From the NCBI GenBank assembly GCA_030760725.1, contig JASWHV010000010.1:36275760-36339759 (forward strand): a stretch of 64,000 bases of DNA, in the 5' to 3' direction. The notes below the pieces were generated by a model. The model saw nothing but the letters and a program-made list of their open reading frames with translations. It was not told the DNA's origin and ran no database searches. The number at the start of each line of letters is the position of its first letter. Within the stretch, counting starts at the first letter, position 1. The position numbers and the translations under genes are program-made. Shown here in pieces: positions 1 through 9,913 of this stretch. Source of the DNA: Neostapfia colusana. Lineage: Eukaryota; Streptophyta; Magnoliopsida; Poales; Poaceae.

Positions 1-832
1 TGACCCGTCTCACCTAAACATGGAACTTCTACATGAGGGGTGATAGGTACATGAGGTAAAAATTATTTGCAAAGGACTCGCCTAATTAGTGGAACCTTAC
101 TTTCAAGTTTTAGCAGCAGGTTGTGGAGAACCTTACGCTAAGGCACATGAGAGAGCCGCAATCAAACAAGAAACACATTTCTCTCATGTACTTTGCCCAA
201 AGTTGAAAGGAACTTTAGTTAGCTCTAAACTACAACAAACCATTAACAAGCAAATTCCATCTTTCAATCAGCAACATTTTAACATGTAACTAGCCTTTTC
301 TTTCTACGTCACGGTACAGTGAACAAGTGGTACTCACTGACCGCGAGGGACGGCGATTATAATCGATTTACACCTGCAGGGTTACCCGAACAACCCGTCA
401 CGTACGCCCGTACTCGATGTTGCCTACAACAACCATCACGGACACCGTACGCAACTACCTTTCACCCGTTAGCCAAATGTTGAACCGGTCCAATCGTCCC
501 GAGCAAGAGGTCTCTGCACGCGCATCTCAGTGCCGCCAGCCGATTTACACCTCGAGCTCTCAACCTACCCTCTGAACGACCAGCTATGCCTCAACACCCA
601 GCTACCCTAGTTACATCAGTTTCCTGGTTCCCATATAGCCGGTAGGTCTTTGGTACTGTTCTAGCTTGTTCAACAGGCCCGCACACGGCTCGGTCCTCAA
701 TCGACACAAGCGGAGCTACAGCACACAGGCCCCCAAAGTCCAGTTGCCCTTACCCTCCGCTTGGTCTCATTTTCTTGCCATGTGTTTCATGTGCTATTAC
801 TACCCGAGTCGAGTGCCTCTAGCCTATGCTCG

Positions 833-852
833 CGAGTAGTTCCAACTACTCG
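833..852. repeat. Perfect inverted repeat in LTR E
   Basis: Nine-bp arms (CGAGTAGTT / AACTACTCG) around a CC centre. Versions recur at the equivalent position of the other gypsy LTRs of this family group: A left 17014-17034, A right 27436-27456, B left about 9618-9635, B right about 34251-34270, C 3' LTR about 56080-56099 (degenerate), H 59078-59097. Confidence 0.8.
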
Positions 853-1025
853 ACTTGTACCGAATCCTACTCTAACGGGGTTTGCAATCCTAAACCCAAC
901 CCATGGTTTTCTTGGCTATGCATTAGGGTTTCCAAACAAGACTCTAATGCAAAGAATCATAGTATTCAAAGATGTGCTCAAAACAATAAACATTTGTAAA
1001 AAGGTTAATGCAAACCAGAGCTTGC

Positions 1026-1106
1026 CTTGCTGCTCTTGGTCGTAGGCTAGCTGCTCCTCCGGAGTAATGAAGTCTAGGACTTCGGGTTCCTCCTCGACCT
1101 TAGCGG
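1026..1106 (-). other. LTR exon a, intact copy in LTR E
   Basis: 81 nt between an AG acceptor (1108-1107, ATCATGTAG) and a GC-type donor (GCAAGC from 1025). It reads in phase 1-to-1 as an acidic peptide containing VEEEPEVLDFITPEEQ and ending in DQEQQ. The same block occurs in LTRs of A, B, C and, more divergent, D. In this copy an in-frame ATG at 1128 lies 22 nt upstream, inside the predicted intron, so it could also be read without the upstream splice. The matching exon b of E falls outside the window. Confidence 0.55.
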
Positions 1107-4100
1107 CTACATGATATAAGACATACATGTATTAATTTGAATGCATTTATATTAAGTTTTAAACTTGTGAAGTCTATAAGTCCCAATAAACAGACTCAAT
1201 GACTGTGAAACTTTTACTGTGGTTTGGGTACAACCTAAACAGAGACTTGGTCAAGTTTTAGTTGCAGCAAAGCTCGTTTGAGCCCTCCACAATTAATCAT
1301 GTACTTGACCTTAATTGAAGGCTTTTAGGGTGTTCTAAGGATTTTCATGAAACAAACTATGACTTTCTGAAAACTAGATTTTCAGAGGGTTCTAATGGAG
1401 TTGGTCTCACTTAATTTTAAGGTTCCTAGCTGAAGATACGAGCTAAACAATTTCAGAGAAAATTCTGAAAATGTTTCTGAACATTTTCTATTTTCTCTGG
1501 AACAGTTTCACTAATCACACCATTAGGTGGATCAAATGAGCTCAAATGGATCTGAAATTTTTATGGTAGTTCAGGGACATATTGGTGAACATCCCAGCAG
1601 AATTTCAGGATTTTACCCCAAAGGATTCTCCAGTTAAAATTCCGAATAATTTAAATTTTGAGGAATTAATTCTGGAGAAATAAGGGTTTTCATGAAGTGA
1701 AACTTGATTTGCTGGAAAGTGCTCAGAAAGCTGAATCCGGCAAAATTTGGTTCACTCGATTTGGAGCTTTCTAGCCAAAGTTATGAGGATTTGAAGTTTG
1801 GAAGAATTCTGAAAATCGGGGGAAAAGTTTAAACTCTCGGGGGCCCGCGGGGACACGTGTCGAGCGCGGAGGTGTCCGGCACATCGGAGCTCACAGAGTA
1901 ATTGCACGCCAGCACAGCCGATCCCCGGCCACACCCGATCGCGATTTAAATTCGTCAGCCGCTGACACGTGGGCCAGCCGGCTTCTTCTTCCTCCCGCCG
2001 TTCTCTCGCGCCCGCGCCGCCGACCTCGCCGGAGCAGACTCTGGGCTCGCCGGCTCGCCGCTGCCGGACCTCCCATGGTCTGAAACTCGTCGCCTGGGGG
2101 TTGTCGACGTCGAGGAACACGTCGGTGGTGTCAGGTCGGGCTGGGGGTGACCGGAAATAGCTCGGCGACGTGCCGCGGCATCGGTTGAGGTTCGGTGCCG
2201 TCGACCGTGGGTTCTAACCCGCCAACACCTCGAACAAACGGTCCTACAGAATCAGTGTACCTCTAGGAAGCTCGACAAGGTGTCAAAAGGGTTCAGGGAT
2301 GGCGGCAGGTCAGTCGGCACCGGTGACCGATCGTGCCCGCTATGACCGCCCTCGATCGAGCTCAAAATTCGTCACTCCTAGACAGTTTCACGCCACAGAT
2401 GCAGAAAAGAACTTGATCGCCAGTTAGTCCAGCGTCTATGTGCAAGATTTGATAACCTCCGACAGATCATAGAGAGAGATTTTAAAGAAACTGTACAGGA
2501 AGCTCGGTTTACGGTCGCCGGAGCAAAAACTGGAAATTCTCTGTGGATTCTTCACGGTTTGCTTCCAACCTTGGAGGAGAGCAGCACGGTGGTTGCGCGC
2601 TCCTGTTGCCTCTCTTGCTGGACTGTGAAAGCGCCTGTGGAACGCTGTCCACGGGCGCCTTACTCTCGGCTGAGGCTAGGTCGCCGCGGTGGCGATCATT
2701 TTCGGGCAAAGGAGGTCAGAGCTCGGGGTTTCTGGCGTTGGGGAGGTGGAGTGCGACCTCAGGTGGCTGTCTAGAAGCTCAGGGACGAAGGAGGAGATGG
2801 TTTTGCTGGTTTTCCCGATTGAGCAGAGAGTTGCGGCGAGAAACAATGCCGCTGCTTGGGTTTGCCCGCGAGAAGATAAAGCCGGCCGACTCCTGCTCAG
2901 TGGAAGCGGTGCCGGTCGCGTGGGGGCGCAAGCAAGCCGCCCTGGGCGCCAGCGCGCGGAGAGGGGAAGCAGCTGGTGGCGCCGGTAGCTGCTCGGTGGC
3001 ACAGCCGACAGCTGCTCGGTGGAATTTCCCACCGAGGCTGTGACTTTGTGTGCAAGTTTTGCCTCCTTCTCTCTATTACATGTGCGTCCCACCTGGGGTT
3101 TTAACCTCTGAAATTTACTCTAATCACTGTTGTAAACAGTGAGCCCCATAATACCCCTGGTGATTCAAATTATTCACCCATGAGCCATTTGAATTGATTA
3201 GAATTCAAATTGGGTTTTGTTTGAATGAATTTCAGCACAAGTTCAGTTTTGAATTCAAATAAAGTTTGAATTTGTCCCACTTAGCTCATGTCAAGATCAA
3301 CTCCTAATGGAGTGAAAATTGGTGTGTGGGCTCACAAAAATGTACTGAATAAGAATATGCCTCCCACTTTTGAATTCATGGGATAAAAACAGTTTGAATT
3401 TGAATATAGTTTCAAACTGCCCTCTTTCTAGTTATACCCAAAATGACCTCAAAAAGGTTTTGAATTTGGGTGAAACTTGGCATGAACATCCTTAGCAATG
3501 TGTTGGAGTTTTCATATGTCCAGCCCACCTATATCACATGTGGGAAATACCACTTTTGCAATATGTGATTTTGTTCTCTAATGAGCATGTTGATGGTGGT
3601 TACTTGCTCTTCATTTGTGTTCATCAACTTTCCTCAAATGAGGTGTGTGGTGTTGTGATGGACACTTCAAATATGTGTCAAAAACTGAGGCCCTTACACT
3701 ACTAGCGAGCATAGGATAGAGGCACTCGACTCGGGTAGAAATAGCACATGATACACATGGCAAGAAAATGAGACCGAGCGGAGGGTAAGGGCAGCAGGAC
3801 TTTGGGGCCTGGATGCTATAGCTCCGCTTGTGTAGATTGAGGACCGAGCCGTGTGCGGGCCTGTTGAAAAAGCTAGAACAGTACCGAAGACCTACCAGCT
3901 TATATGGGAACCGGGAAACCGATGTAACTCGGGTAGCTGGGTGTTGAGGCATAGCTGGTCGTTCAGAGGGTAGGTTGAGAGCTCGAGGTGTAAATCGGCT
4001 GGCGGCACTGAGATGCGCATGCAGAGACCTCTTGCTCGGGACGATTGGACCGGTTCAACAGTTGGCTGACGGGTGAAAGGAGGTTGCGTACGACGTCCGT

Positions 4101-4583
4101 GATGGTTGCTGTAGGCAACATTGAGTACGGGCGTACGTGACGGGTTGTTCGGGTAATCCTGCAGGTGTAAATCGATTATAATCGCCGTCCCTTGCGGTCA
4201 GTGAGTACCACTTGTTCATTGTACCGTGACGTAGAAAGAACAGGCTAGCTACATGTTAAAATGTTGCTGATTGAAAGATGGACTATGATTGTTAATGATT
4301 TGCTATAGCTTAGAGCTAATTAAAGTTCCTTTAACTTTGGGCAAAGTACATGAGAGAAATGTGTTTCTTGTTTGATTGCGGCTCTCTCATGTGCCTTAGC
4401 ATGAGGTTCTCTACAACCTGCTGCTAAAACTTGAAAGTAAGGTTCTACTAAGTAGGTGAGTCCGTTGCAACTTATTTTACCTCATGTACCTATTATCCCA
4501 CATATAGAAGTTTCATGTTTAGGAGAGACGGGTCAGACTTGCTGAGCATCCGTGCTCACTGCTTGTGTTTGAAGCTTTTGCAG

Positions 4584-4672
4584 GGTTCTATGAGGAAGGG
4601 ACTCCCGAGGAGGAGACGGAACCCCAGGAGGGGAACTCTGTCGAGTGGGAGTCGTGCACGCCGCAGTGTTAG
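4584..4672 (+). other. LTR exon b, intact copy in C 5' LTR
   Basis: Preceded by a pyrimidine-rich acceptor (GCTTTTGCAG at 4574-4583). Two nt complete a split codon, then 28 sense codons and TAG. The peptide is acidic (FYEEGTPEEETEPQEGN) and ends VEWESCTPQC. Exon b of H is nearly identical, and that of A/B ends AEWEPYTPR. The stop lies 230 nt before the LTR end. This shared frame and end is the coding evidence; no transcript data are available here. Confidence 0.55.
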
Positions 4673-4793
4673 TGTGCTTGTGTGCTAGCAAGGACACATT
4701 CATGGGCTGAACGTGAACTTGATGCGTAGTCTACGCCCCTGAGTGTAGACTGGACATATTTTGATGTAAAAATGTTCATAAACCACTTTATGT

Positions 4794-4799
4794 AATAAA
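4794..4799 (+). terminator. Poly(A) signal AATAAA of C 5' LTR
   Basis: AATAAA about 104 nt before the LTR 3' end; the same signal is at 57183-57188 in the 3' LTR. Equivalent positions in D (36180-36185, 45434-45439, minus) and H (57984-57989, minus) also carry AATAAA; A has the variant AATATA (15939-15944). Confidence 0.65.
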
Positions 4800-4905
4800 A
4801 GTTTTGCTTCCGCTTTGTACCTCTGATGTGTGTTATCCGGTGCTGTGCAACGCAGCACCCCCCAGCGTGATCCTGGCTCGACAAGACCGTGGGGTCGTGT
4901 CAGCG

Positions 4906-4916
4906 TGGTATCAGAG
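4906..4916 (+). other. Primer-binding site of C (tRNA-iMet)
   Basis: TGGTATCAGAG, complementary to the 3' end of initiator tRNA-Met, three nt after the 5' LTR. It marks the minus-strand DNA start site in reverse transcription. Confidence 0.9.
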
Positions 4917-6381
4917 GTCGCTTGAGGCTTAACGCACTGCAAAGGTCATCTTTTTCAAAAATTTGGTGAGGAACGAGTTAGTAGCCCATATAAGGATAGT
5001 GTATAGCAAGTGGCGTGGCATATTAATCTTTTTGATTATGTCGGAAAATCTTGCATTTCGAGACGTTTATGTCTTGGGGGGTGCACGTAAGCGCTGTCCA
5101 CCAGTGCGCACAAGCTGATGGGTGGAGCCCCACGGGTGGCAGGTAACCCGACCCGCTTTAATAACCTCTACGACTCTTCATGTCATTTGGGGTATTCGTG
5201 CAACGTATGTCCCTGGTGTGCGTGGTGCAATTTGGGAGACCCCGTCACATGGTCAGTAACGTGAACACGTAGCGCAAGGCATGTTCGGGTTGAGAACATC
5301 CGGGCGAGTGATGATGGCTGGGTGTACGAACTGTATGGATACCGGGCTGGTGTGCAGCCGAGTCTGACGATTGTTTGGGTTTTCTGCAGGTAGTCTAACC
5401 ACGAAACAGTAGACGGGTAGTATCCGTGTGCCAGTGACGTTTAGTGCCACTGAACTAACGAAGCCGGCTAAGTCCGGTATAGGTTTTTCTTTGTAAGGAC
5501 GTAGGACCGATATGTTCTGGTGACGCATCGACGTCACACTTCACTAAATGAACAACTTCATTGTAAAACTTGAAGGTTTTGATCCAAAGTAGTAAAACTT
5601 GATGTAACTTCTTCCCTTGAACAGGATATTCAAAGTTAACAAGTTTTCAACTTATAAGATACTAAGGACAGAGTCCCCTGTTTTCAGCTGACTGAAGGCT
5701 GAAGTTAATCAGAGGTTAGAGGTTGAGTTCTTTCGAGGTTGGGGTCATGTGATACATTTCGGGAAATCTTTGGAAGAGCTTTAAAACTTTTCTGTGGATG
5801 TACAGAGGTGTTTCACCCCTTAACCAATCGAAAAAGGCAGTAGAGTTGAAACTGTCCAGAAAACAGGGCAGAGCAAAAACTCTCTGTAAACTGAGAATAA
5901 CTTCCAGCATAAAAATCTAAAAATGGAAAATGAGGTAGTTCTGGAAATATTGTGAGATGGGTTACAACTTTGTAACAGAATGTTTTGTCAGTTTGGGAGT
6001 AGAATTAAATGGAATTCTTGGATCAAATCAGTACCTAAGGCTGGGAGGTGCTGTCCAATTTTCTCCAGAAATTCTGTTAACTTTGACATCTCATAACTTT
6101 TGAACCAGGACAGGTCGTAGGCCAAGTAAATACTTTCTGGAAGGCTATTGAAGTTATCTTTAACTTTGATGTTGAGCTCCAGAATTGGTTTTGCCGTTTG
6201 CATGGCCTAAATCAGGTTGAGATGGAAACTGGTCTGGGCTGTCATGTTGGACAGCAGATCAGTAGTCAAATTTGTTTAAATTTGAACTATATTTCCAAAT
6301 GTTATGGGTTCAATGACATGTTTTGTGTTAACGGTTTACTGTTCAAATAAATATTTGACATTTCTCAAATATATTTTACAG
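4917..6381 (+). other. Element C untranslated leader
   Basis: No convincing coding region. It contains a 31-nt segment (5235-5265) shared with leaders of A and B, and a CAG|GTAGT donor-like site (junction 5389/5390) whose surroundings (TTTCTGCAGGTA, then GTTTAGTGCCAC) are also found in A and B. It ends in TTTTACAG directly before the orf0 ATG at 6382. Confidence 0.6.
5235..5265 (+). promoter_or_regulatory. Leader motif shared by A, B and C (packaging/dimer signal candidate)
   Basis: Starts GGAGACCCC and contains GGTCAGTAACG. Counterparts on the minus strand are 25867-25897 (A) and 32680-32710 (B). It is the best-conserved non-coding segment between PBS and gag while flanking leader sequence has drifted. 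An RNA packaging or dimerisation role is inferred from position only. Confidence 0.4.
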
Positions 6382-7326
6382 ATGACAGCAGATAAACGGT
6401 TCGAGAACAGGTGGGTGGAATCTCACTGTTCTCACCACAGCGGCTATCCGGAAGCATTAAGGCAGATGCTTCAATATTTCGGGTACAACCAGATGCCGCA
6501 GTACTTCGCCAAGGAAGAAGGCGAGGCAGGGAACAAGACATGGACAATCCATGTCGAAGTCCCTGCAGGACCTACGCCACCCAGTTGGGTGCCGTTCACC
6601 GTCACGGTGAGAGGTAGACAACCGGAGGGGATGTGGCAAGTGGCAGCCCGTGACACCATGTCACGTTTCTGCCAACTACACGTGAAGGATATGGAGGGCA
6701 CTCCATACGCGCTCGTTCCGGTGGAGGGACGGGCTCATCATGTGTGGGAAGAGAGGTATATGGAGGCAACAGACCCGGGTTGCCCAAGGTACAACCCCGC
6801 GGAGGCAAACCTCAGCCTCCAAATGAGGGCGGAAAGGCCGTGATGGACAGCCAAGCTGTTCATATGGAGCATCTCGCTGCAAGGCTCAAGGAGAGAACAA
6901 GCCGTGGAGACCATTTCGAGAGTGCTCACAGCGAACTCCGCAATGTGCTCCTTCTGACGATCAAGCGACTGAACGAACAGCATAATCAGTTGCATCGTCT
7001 GAAGAAGGCGAAGAAGAAAAGCCGTGTCGACATCGCGGCATTACAAGAGTTGGTGCAGACTCTAACCTAGCAGAATGAGGACCTTACTCAAGAGCGGGAC
7101 GACGCTATTGAGGAAGGGCGAGGCTGGGAAGAAGACTACAACCAAGCCATGGACGAGGTGCATGCATTGCAGGACCTCGTACCTCGGGTATTGGGCATAC
7201 CGGTGGTCTTGAGTCTTCCAGTAATGGAAGAACCCGGGATGGGAGAAGAGGTGGTAGATCCGGATCCACCAGCAGAGGTACCGGAGGAGGACGACCAGCA
7301 GGAGGTCGAGTTCTACTACGAGTAGG
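6382..7326 (+). pseudogene. orf0: Element C orf0: extra pre-gag ORF, broken
   Basis: An ORF between PBS and gag. The start at 6382 (MTADKRFENRW) is chosen because it follows an AG acceptor-like site; the frame is open further upstream (from 6304) but that extension looks like leader. The N-terminal half (6382 to about 6810) is globular-looking; the second half, in another frame (about 6790-7326), is rich in Leu/Glu/Lys heptad-like spacing (LRNVLLLTIKRLNEQHNQLH) and ends acidic (QQEVEFYYE). Breaks: a frame change near 6800 and an in-frame TAG at 7068-7070. Element D has an ORF in the same place with a similar layout (44349-45119). Rice gypsy elements RIRE3/RIRE8 are reported from memory to carry a pre-gag orf0; homology with those was not tested. 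Confidence 0.65.
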
Positions 7327-7599
7327 GGGTTACAGTTGCCAAGTAGGGCAGCTAGGGTAGGGTAACCCCAAACTTTTGTAATCGGTGACATGTGGTGTAG
7401 CCAGTAGCGTATGTATAAATAGTGACAACATGAGCACGACTTCTCGAAGACCCGAGAATAATGTATCTTGTATAAAGTTTATGCTTTATCAATATATGTG
7501 AATATTGTGCAAATCATTCATGCGTCACTTCAATACCTACTGTTGCATATGGAATTTTAAGTATGACATGTACTGATCGCTGCTGTTTTGAATTTCAGA
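7327..7599 (+). other. Element C spacer between orf0 and gag
   Basis: AT-rich, no gene. It contains TATAAATA at 7414-7421, which could be an internal promoter but may be chance, and ends in GAATTTCAG one nt before the gag ATG (7600), an acceptor-like context. Confidence 0.45.
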
Positions 7600-8452
7600 A
7601 TGACTCGTACTCGTGCCAACCCAGACGTTGGGGGTTCTAGTCAAGGGGGAGAAACCTCCCAACAGCCTCCCGAGGACTCCTCGGGACAGCAGCAACAACA
7701 GAAGCAACACACACAGCCAACACCGCTACCGCTACCGCCACCGCCAACGGTTACATTGGCCGACATCGTGGCGGCAATGGCGGGTTCTCATCAGCAGCAC
7801 ACGGAGTTGCTGCAAACTCTTATTGCTAATACGTCTCGACCAGAGAGGAATCAAGATCGTGAGGAGCACCAACAGAGCTCCTACTCCGACTTCCTAGCGA
7901 CTCGTCCCCCGGTATTCTCAAGGGCGGATGAACCTCTCGATGCGGACAACTGGCTCCGCGCGATAAAGATGAAGTTCGGGCTGCTCCAAATAAGTGAGCA
8001 GCGCAAGACGCAGTTCGCGGTCCAGCAGCTCCAAGGATCCGCGAGCGCGTGGTGGGCAAACTTCTGTGCTTCACAGCCCACCGACCGAGTTATGACCTGG
8101 GCAGAGTTCCGGACGGCCTTCAGGGCATATCACATACCGCCGGGTCTGATGAAGAGGAAGACGCAGGAATTCTTACACCTGCAACAAGGGAGCCGGAACG
8201 CGCTGGAATATTCCAGGGCATTCAACGATCTCACGCTTTACGCGTCGTATCATGCCGACACGGACGAGAAGCGGTGGGGCCACTTCTACCAGGGGCTTAA
8301 CCCGCTCCTGAAGGACAAACTGGCGATGTTCAATAGTGGCAGCCTCGACAACATAATTGATGCTGCGATTGTTCAGGAGGAAACCGGCAAGGAGTTAGCG
8401 GCGGCGGAGAGAAAGCGAAGCGTGCCGCAAAGCAGCAGAGAAGGAGGCAGTC
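7600..8452 (+). pseudogene. gag: Element C gag, 5' part (interrupted by element B)
   Basis: Starts MTRTRANPDVGGSSQGG, matching the A start MVRTRTTHEVGGSSQGG. A low-complexity Gln/Pro stretch is followed by the Retrotrans_gag capsid-like region (about residues 85-235, with DNWLRAIKMKFGLL and ASAWWANFCASQ). The frame is open to 8452, where B is inserted; it resumes in the same frame at 49603 (SQKFRMVNRPPSGSRW), the split codon fitting exactly. A TTG codon at 7588 is not used as start because the conserved protein begins at the ATG. Confidence 0.9.
8448..8452. repeat. Target-site duplication of element B, left copy (CAGTC)
   Basis: CAGTC directly left of the B LTR start; the second copy is 49598-49602 right after the B LTR end. 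It joins the two ends of one element 41 kb apart. Confidence 0.95.
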
Positions 8453-8709
8453 TGTGGCGGACTGGGATCCGCCCATCCAGGATCGCAGAGGGTGGTGCCG
8501 CACGATGCGACACCCGACAGCACACGTCATAAGGACATATTATATTACATGGGAAAAACAACTGAACTGTACAAAGTAGTACAAACTTCAGTTACACACT
8601 ATTGTTTATCTTACACAGCGGAATTCTACACTATACAACTCACGCCCTCCTATCTAGCAAAAGTCGGTTGCCCAGCCCTAGGGAACCCACACTAGCTACA
8701 CTCTTCAGC

Positions 8710-8807
8710 TCAGCACGGCGTGTACGGCTCCCACTCAGCCGTGGTCCCCGACGGAAAGTAACCCTCGCCGGTAGACTCGTACTCCGAGTCCGTGGGTGGC
8801 TCCTCAC
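8710..8807 (-). other. LTR exon b in B left LTR; acceptor mutated
   Basis: 98 nt, open in the shared frame to TGA (8712-8710), ending AEWEPYTPC. The acceptor that reads TTTTTCAG in A and in the right LTR of B reads TTTTTCCG here, so AG is lost and this copy should not splice at this site. Confidence 0.5.
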
Positions 8808-9835
8808 CGGAAAAACACTTAAGCAGCAACCGTGAGCACGAAGACTCAGCAAGGCTTAACCGACTCACCTAAACATGAAACTCTACATGAGGTGTACAAT
8901 GACATAGGATAGTAATATTGCAGCAAATGGACACGCCTGCAAGTTCATCCTTAGTTCAGCTTTTAGCAACAAGTTAACAGTTCAGAAAGCTGAAATTTTA
9001 GTAAGCAATATTTGGTGGCAAACATGTAGCAATACAATATTATATCATATCAGCAATATTGAATCAACATATTTCATACATTAATCTACGTCACGACTCA
9101 GTGACCAAGTGGTACTCTTCACCGCGAGGGACGGCAAATCGACTCGATATACACCTGCAGGGAAACCCAAAGAGCACGTCACGTACGCCCACCCGTGGAG
9201 CTGCACAGCACGCTCACTCGATGTCGTACGGGACAACATTTCACCCAACAGCCCAAACGTCGAACCGGTCGCACCGAAACGAGCAGGAGGTTCCCCACAC
9301 GGAGCATCTCTCTATGCCCGTTGGCAGATTTCCACCTTGCTGCCCTCAGCCTACACCTATAAATCGGTGCGTTATGCCTCGACGCCCGGAGGTTTAGGCT
9401 ACATCGGTTTATCGGGGCCCATATATCTGATATGCCTTCGGTACGTTCAAACTTGATCAGCGTGGGCCGCACACGGATCGGTCCTCAATCGACATGGACA
9501 GGGCTGCGCACACAAGACTTCCTCTTGCTGTGCCCTACCCCCTGTATAGTCTCATTTTCATTACTAAAGTGATCTCCCATCACTCGAACCAAACCCGTGT
9601 GTGCCAACCTATCTCGGGAGTAGATTCCAACTACTCGACTTGTACCGAAGTCCAATGAATTATTAAGCATAGCCTGTCTACTCGAGATCTTAGACACTAC
9701 CCTCACTCTTATGGAAAAATCCGGGTCATGCAAGTGGGGTTCCATCCATCCTATACCTAATGCACAATCATACTTCACATGACACATGTAAACAAATTAA
9801 AACTTATAAAAAGTTTAATGCAAACCGGGGCTTGC

Positions 9836-9913
9836 CTTGTTGCTTCTGGTCAGGGGTTAGTTCTTCCGGAAGGAGGAAGTCCAGGACTTCCGGAGTCTCT
9901 TCGCCTTCAGCGA
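9836..9913 (-). other. LTR exon a in B left LTR
   Basis: 78 nt between CGTGTAG acceptor and GCAAGC donor, open in phase 1-to-1, with EETPEVLDFLLPEELTPDQ. It is one codon shorter than the copy in the right LTR (34470-34550). Confidence 0.55.

Larger units (their letters stand above)
1..3698 (-). mobile_element. Element E: LTR (C-family), minus orientation, truncated by window start
   Basis: Read on the minus strand this begins with TGTAAGGGCC at 3698, the same start as the LTR of element C (TGTAAAGGCC at 53377), and stays similar to that LTR until the window edge; about 365 bp of its 3' end should lie outside. It contains a GC-rich island (about 1840-3050), a conserved block (about 300-870) and exon a (1026-1106). 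It abuts the remaining part of C's 5' LTR in inverted orientation, so it inserted into that LTR; CTACT at 3699-3703 is the expected TSD copy. It may be a solo LTR or the 5' LTR of an element extending leftwards. The many short open frames inside on both strands show no recognisable domain. Confidence 0.85.
3699..4902 (+). mobile_element. Element C: 5' LTR, 3' part
   Basis: Matches 56091-57291 of C's 3' LTR and ends in ...GTCGTGTCA followed by a PBS. The 5' two-thirds of this LTR is displaced to the left of LTR E and lies outside the window. It holds the conserved LTR block, exon b (4584-4672) and a poly(A) signal (4794-4799). Confidence 0.88.

Noticed and set aside
1969..3092. Several overlapping open frames of 60-166 codons on both strands in the GC-rich part of LTR E
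   Set aside because: GC-rich sequence gives long open frames by chance; they are not kept in related LTRs and show no domain.
4917..5600. Minus-strand open frame over the C leader (5253-5537)
   Set aside because: No similarity to a known protein, opposite to the element, and located in conserved non-coding leader.
7588..7599. Upstream TTG as start of C gag
   Set aside because: The plant start is the ATG at 7600, which aligns with Gag starts of A and B and follows an acceptor-like AG.
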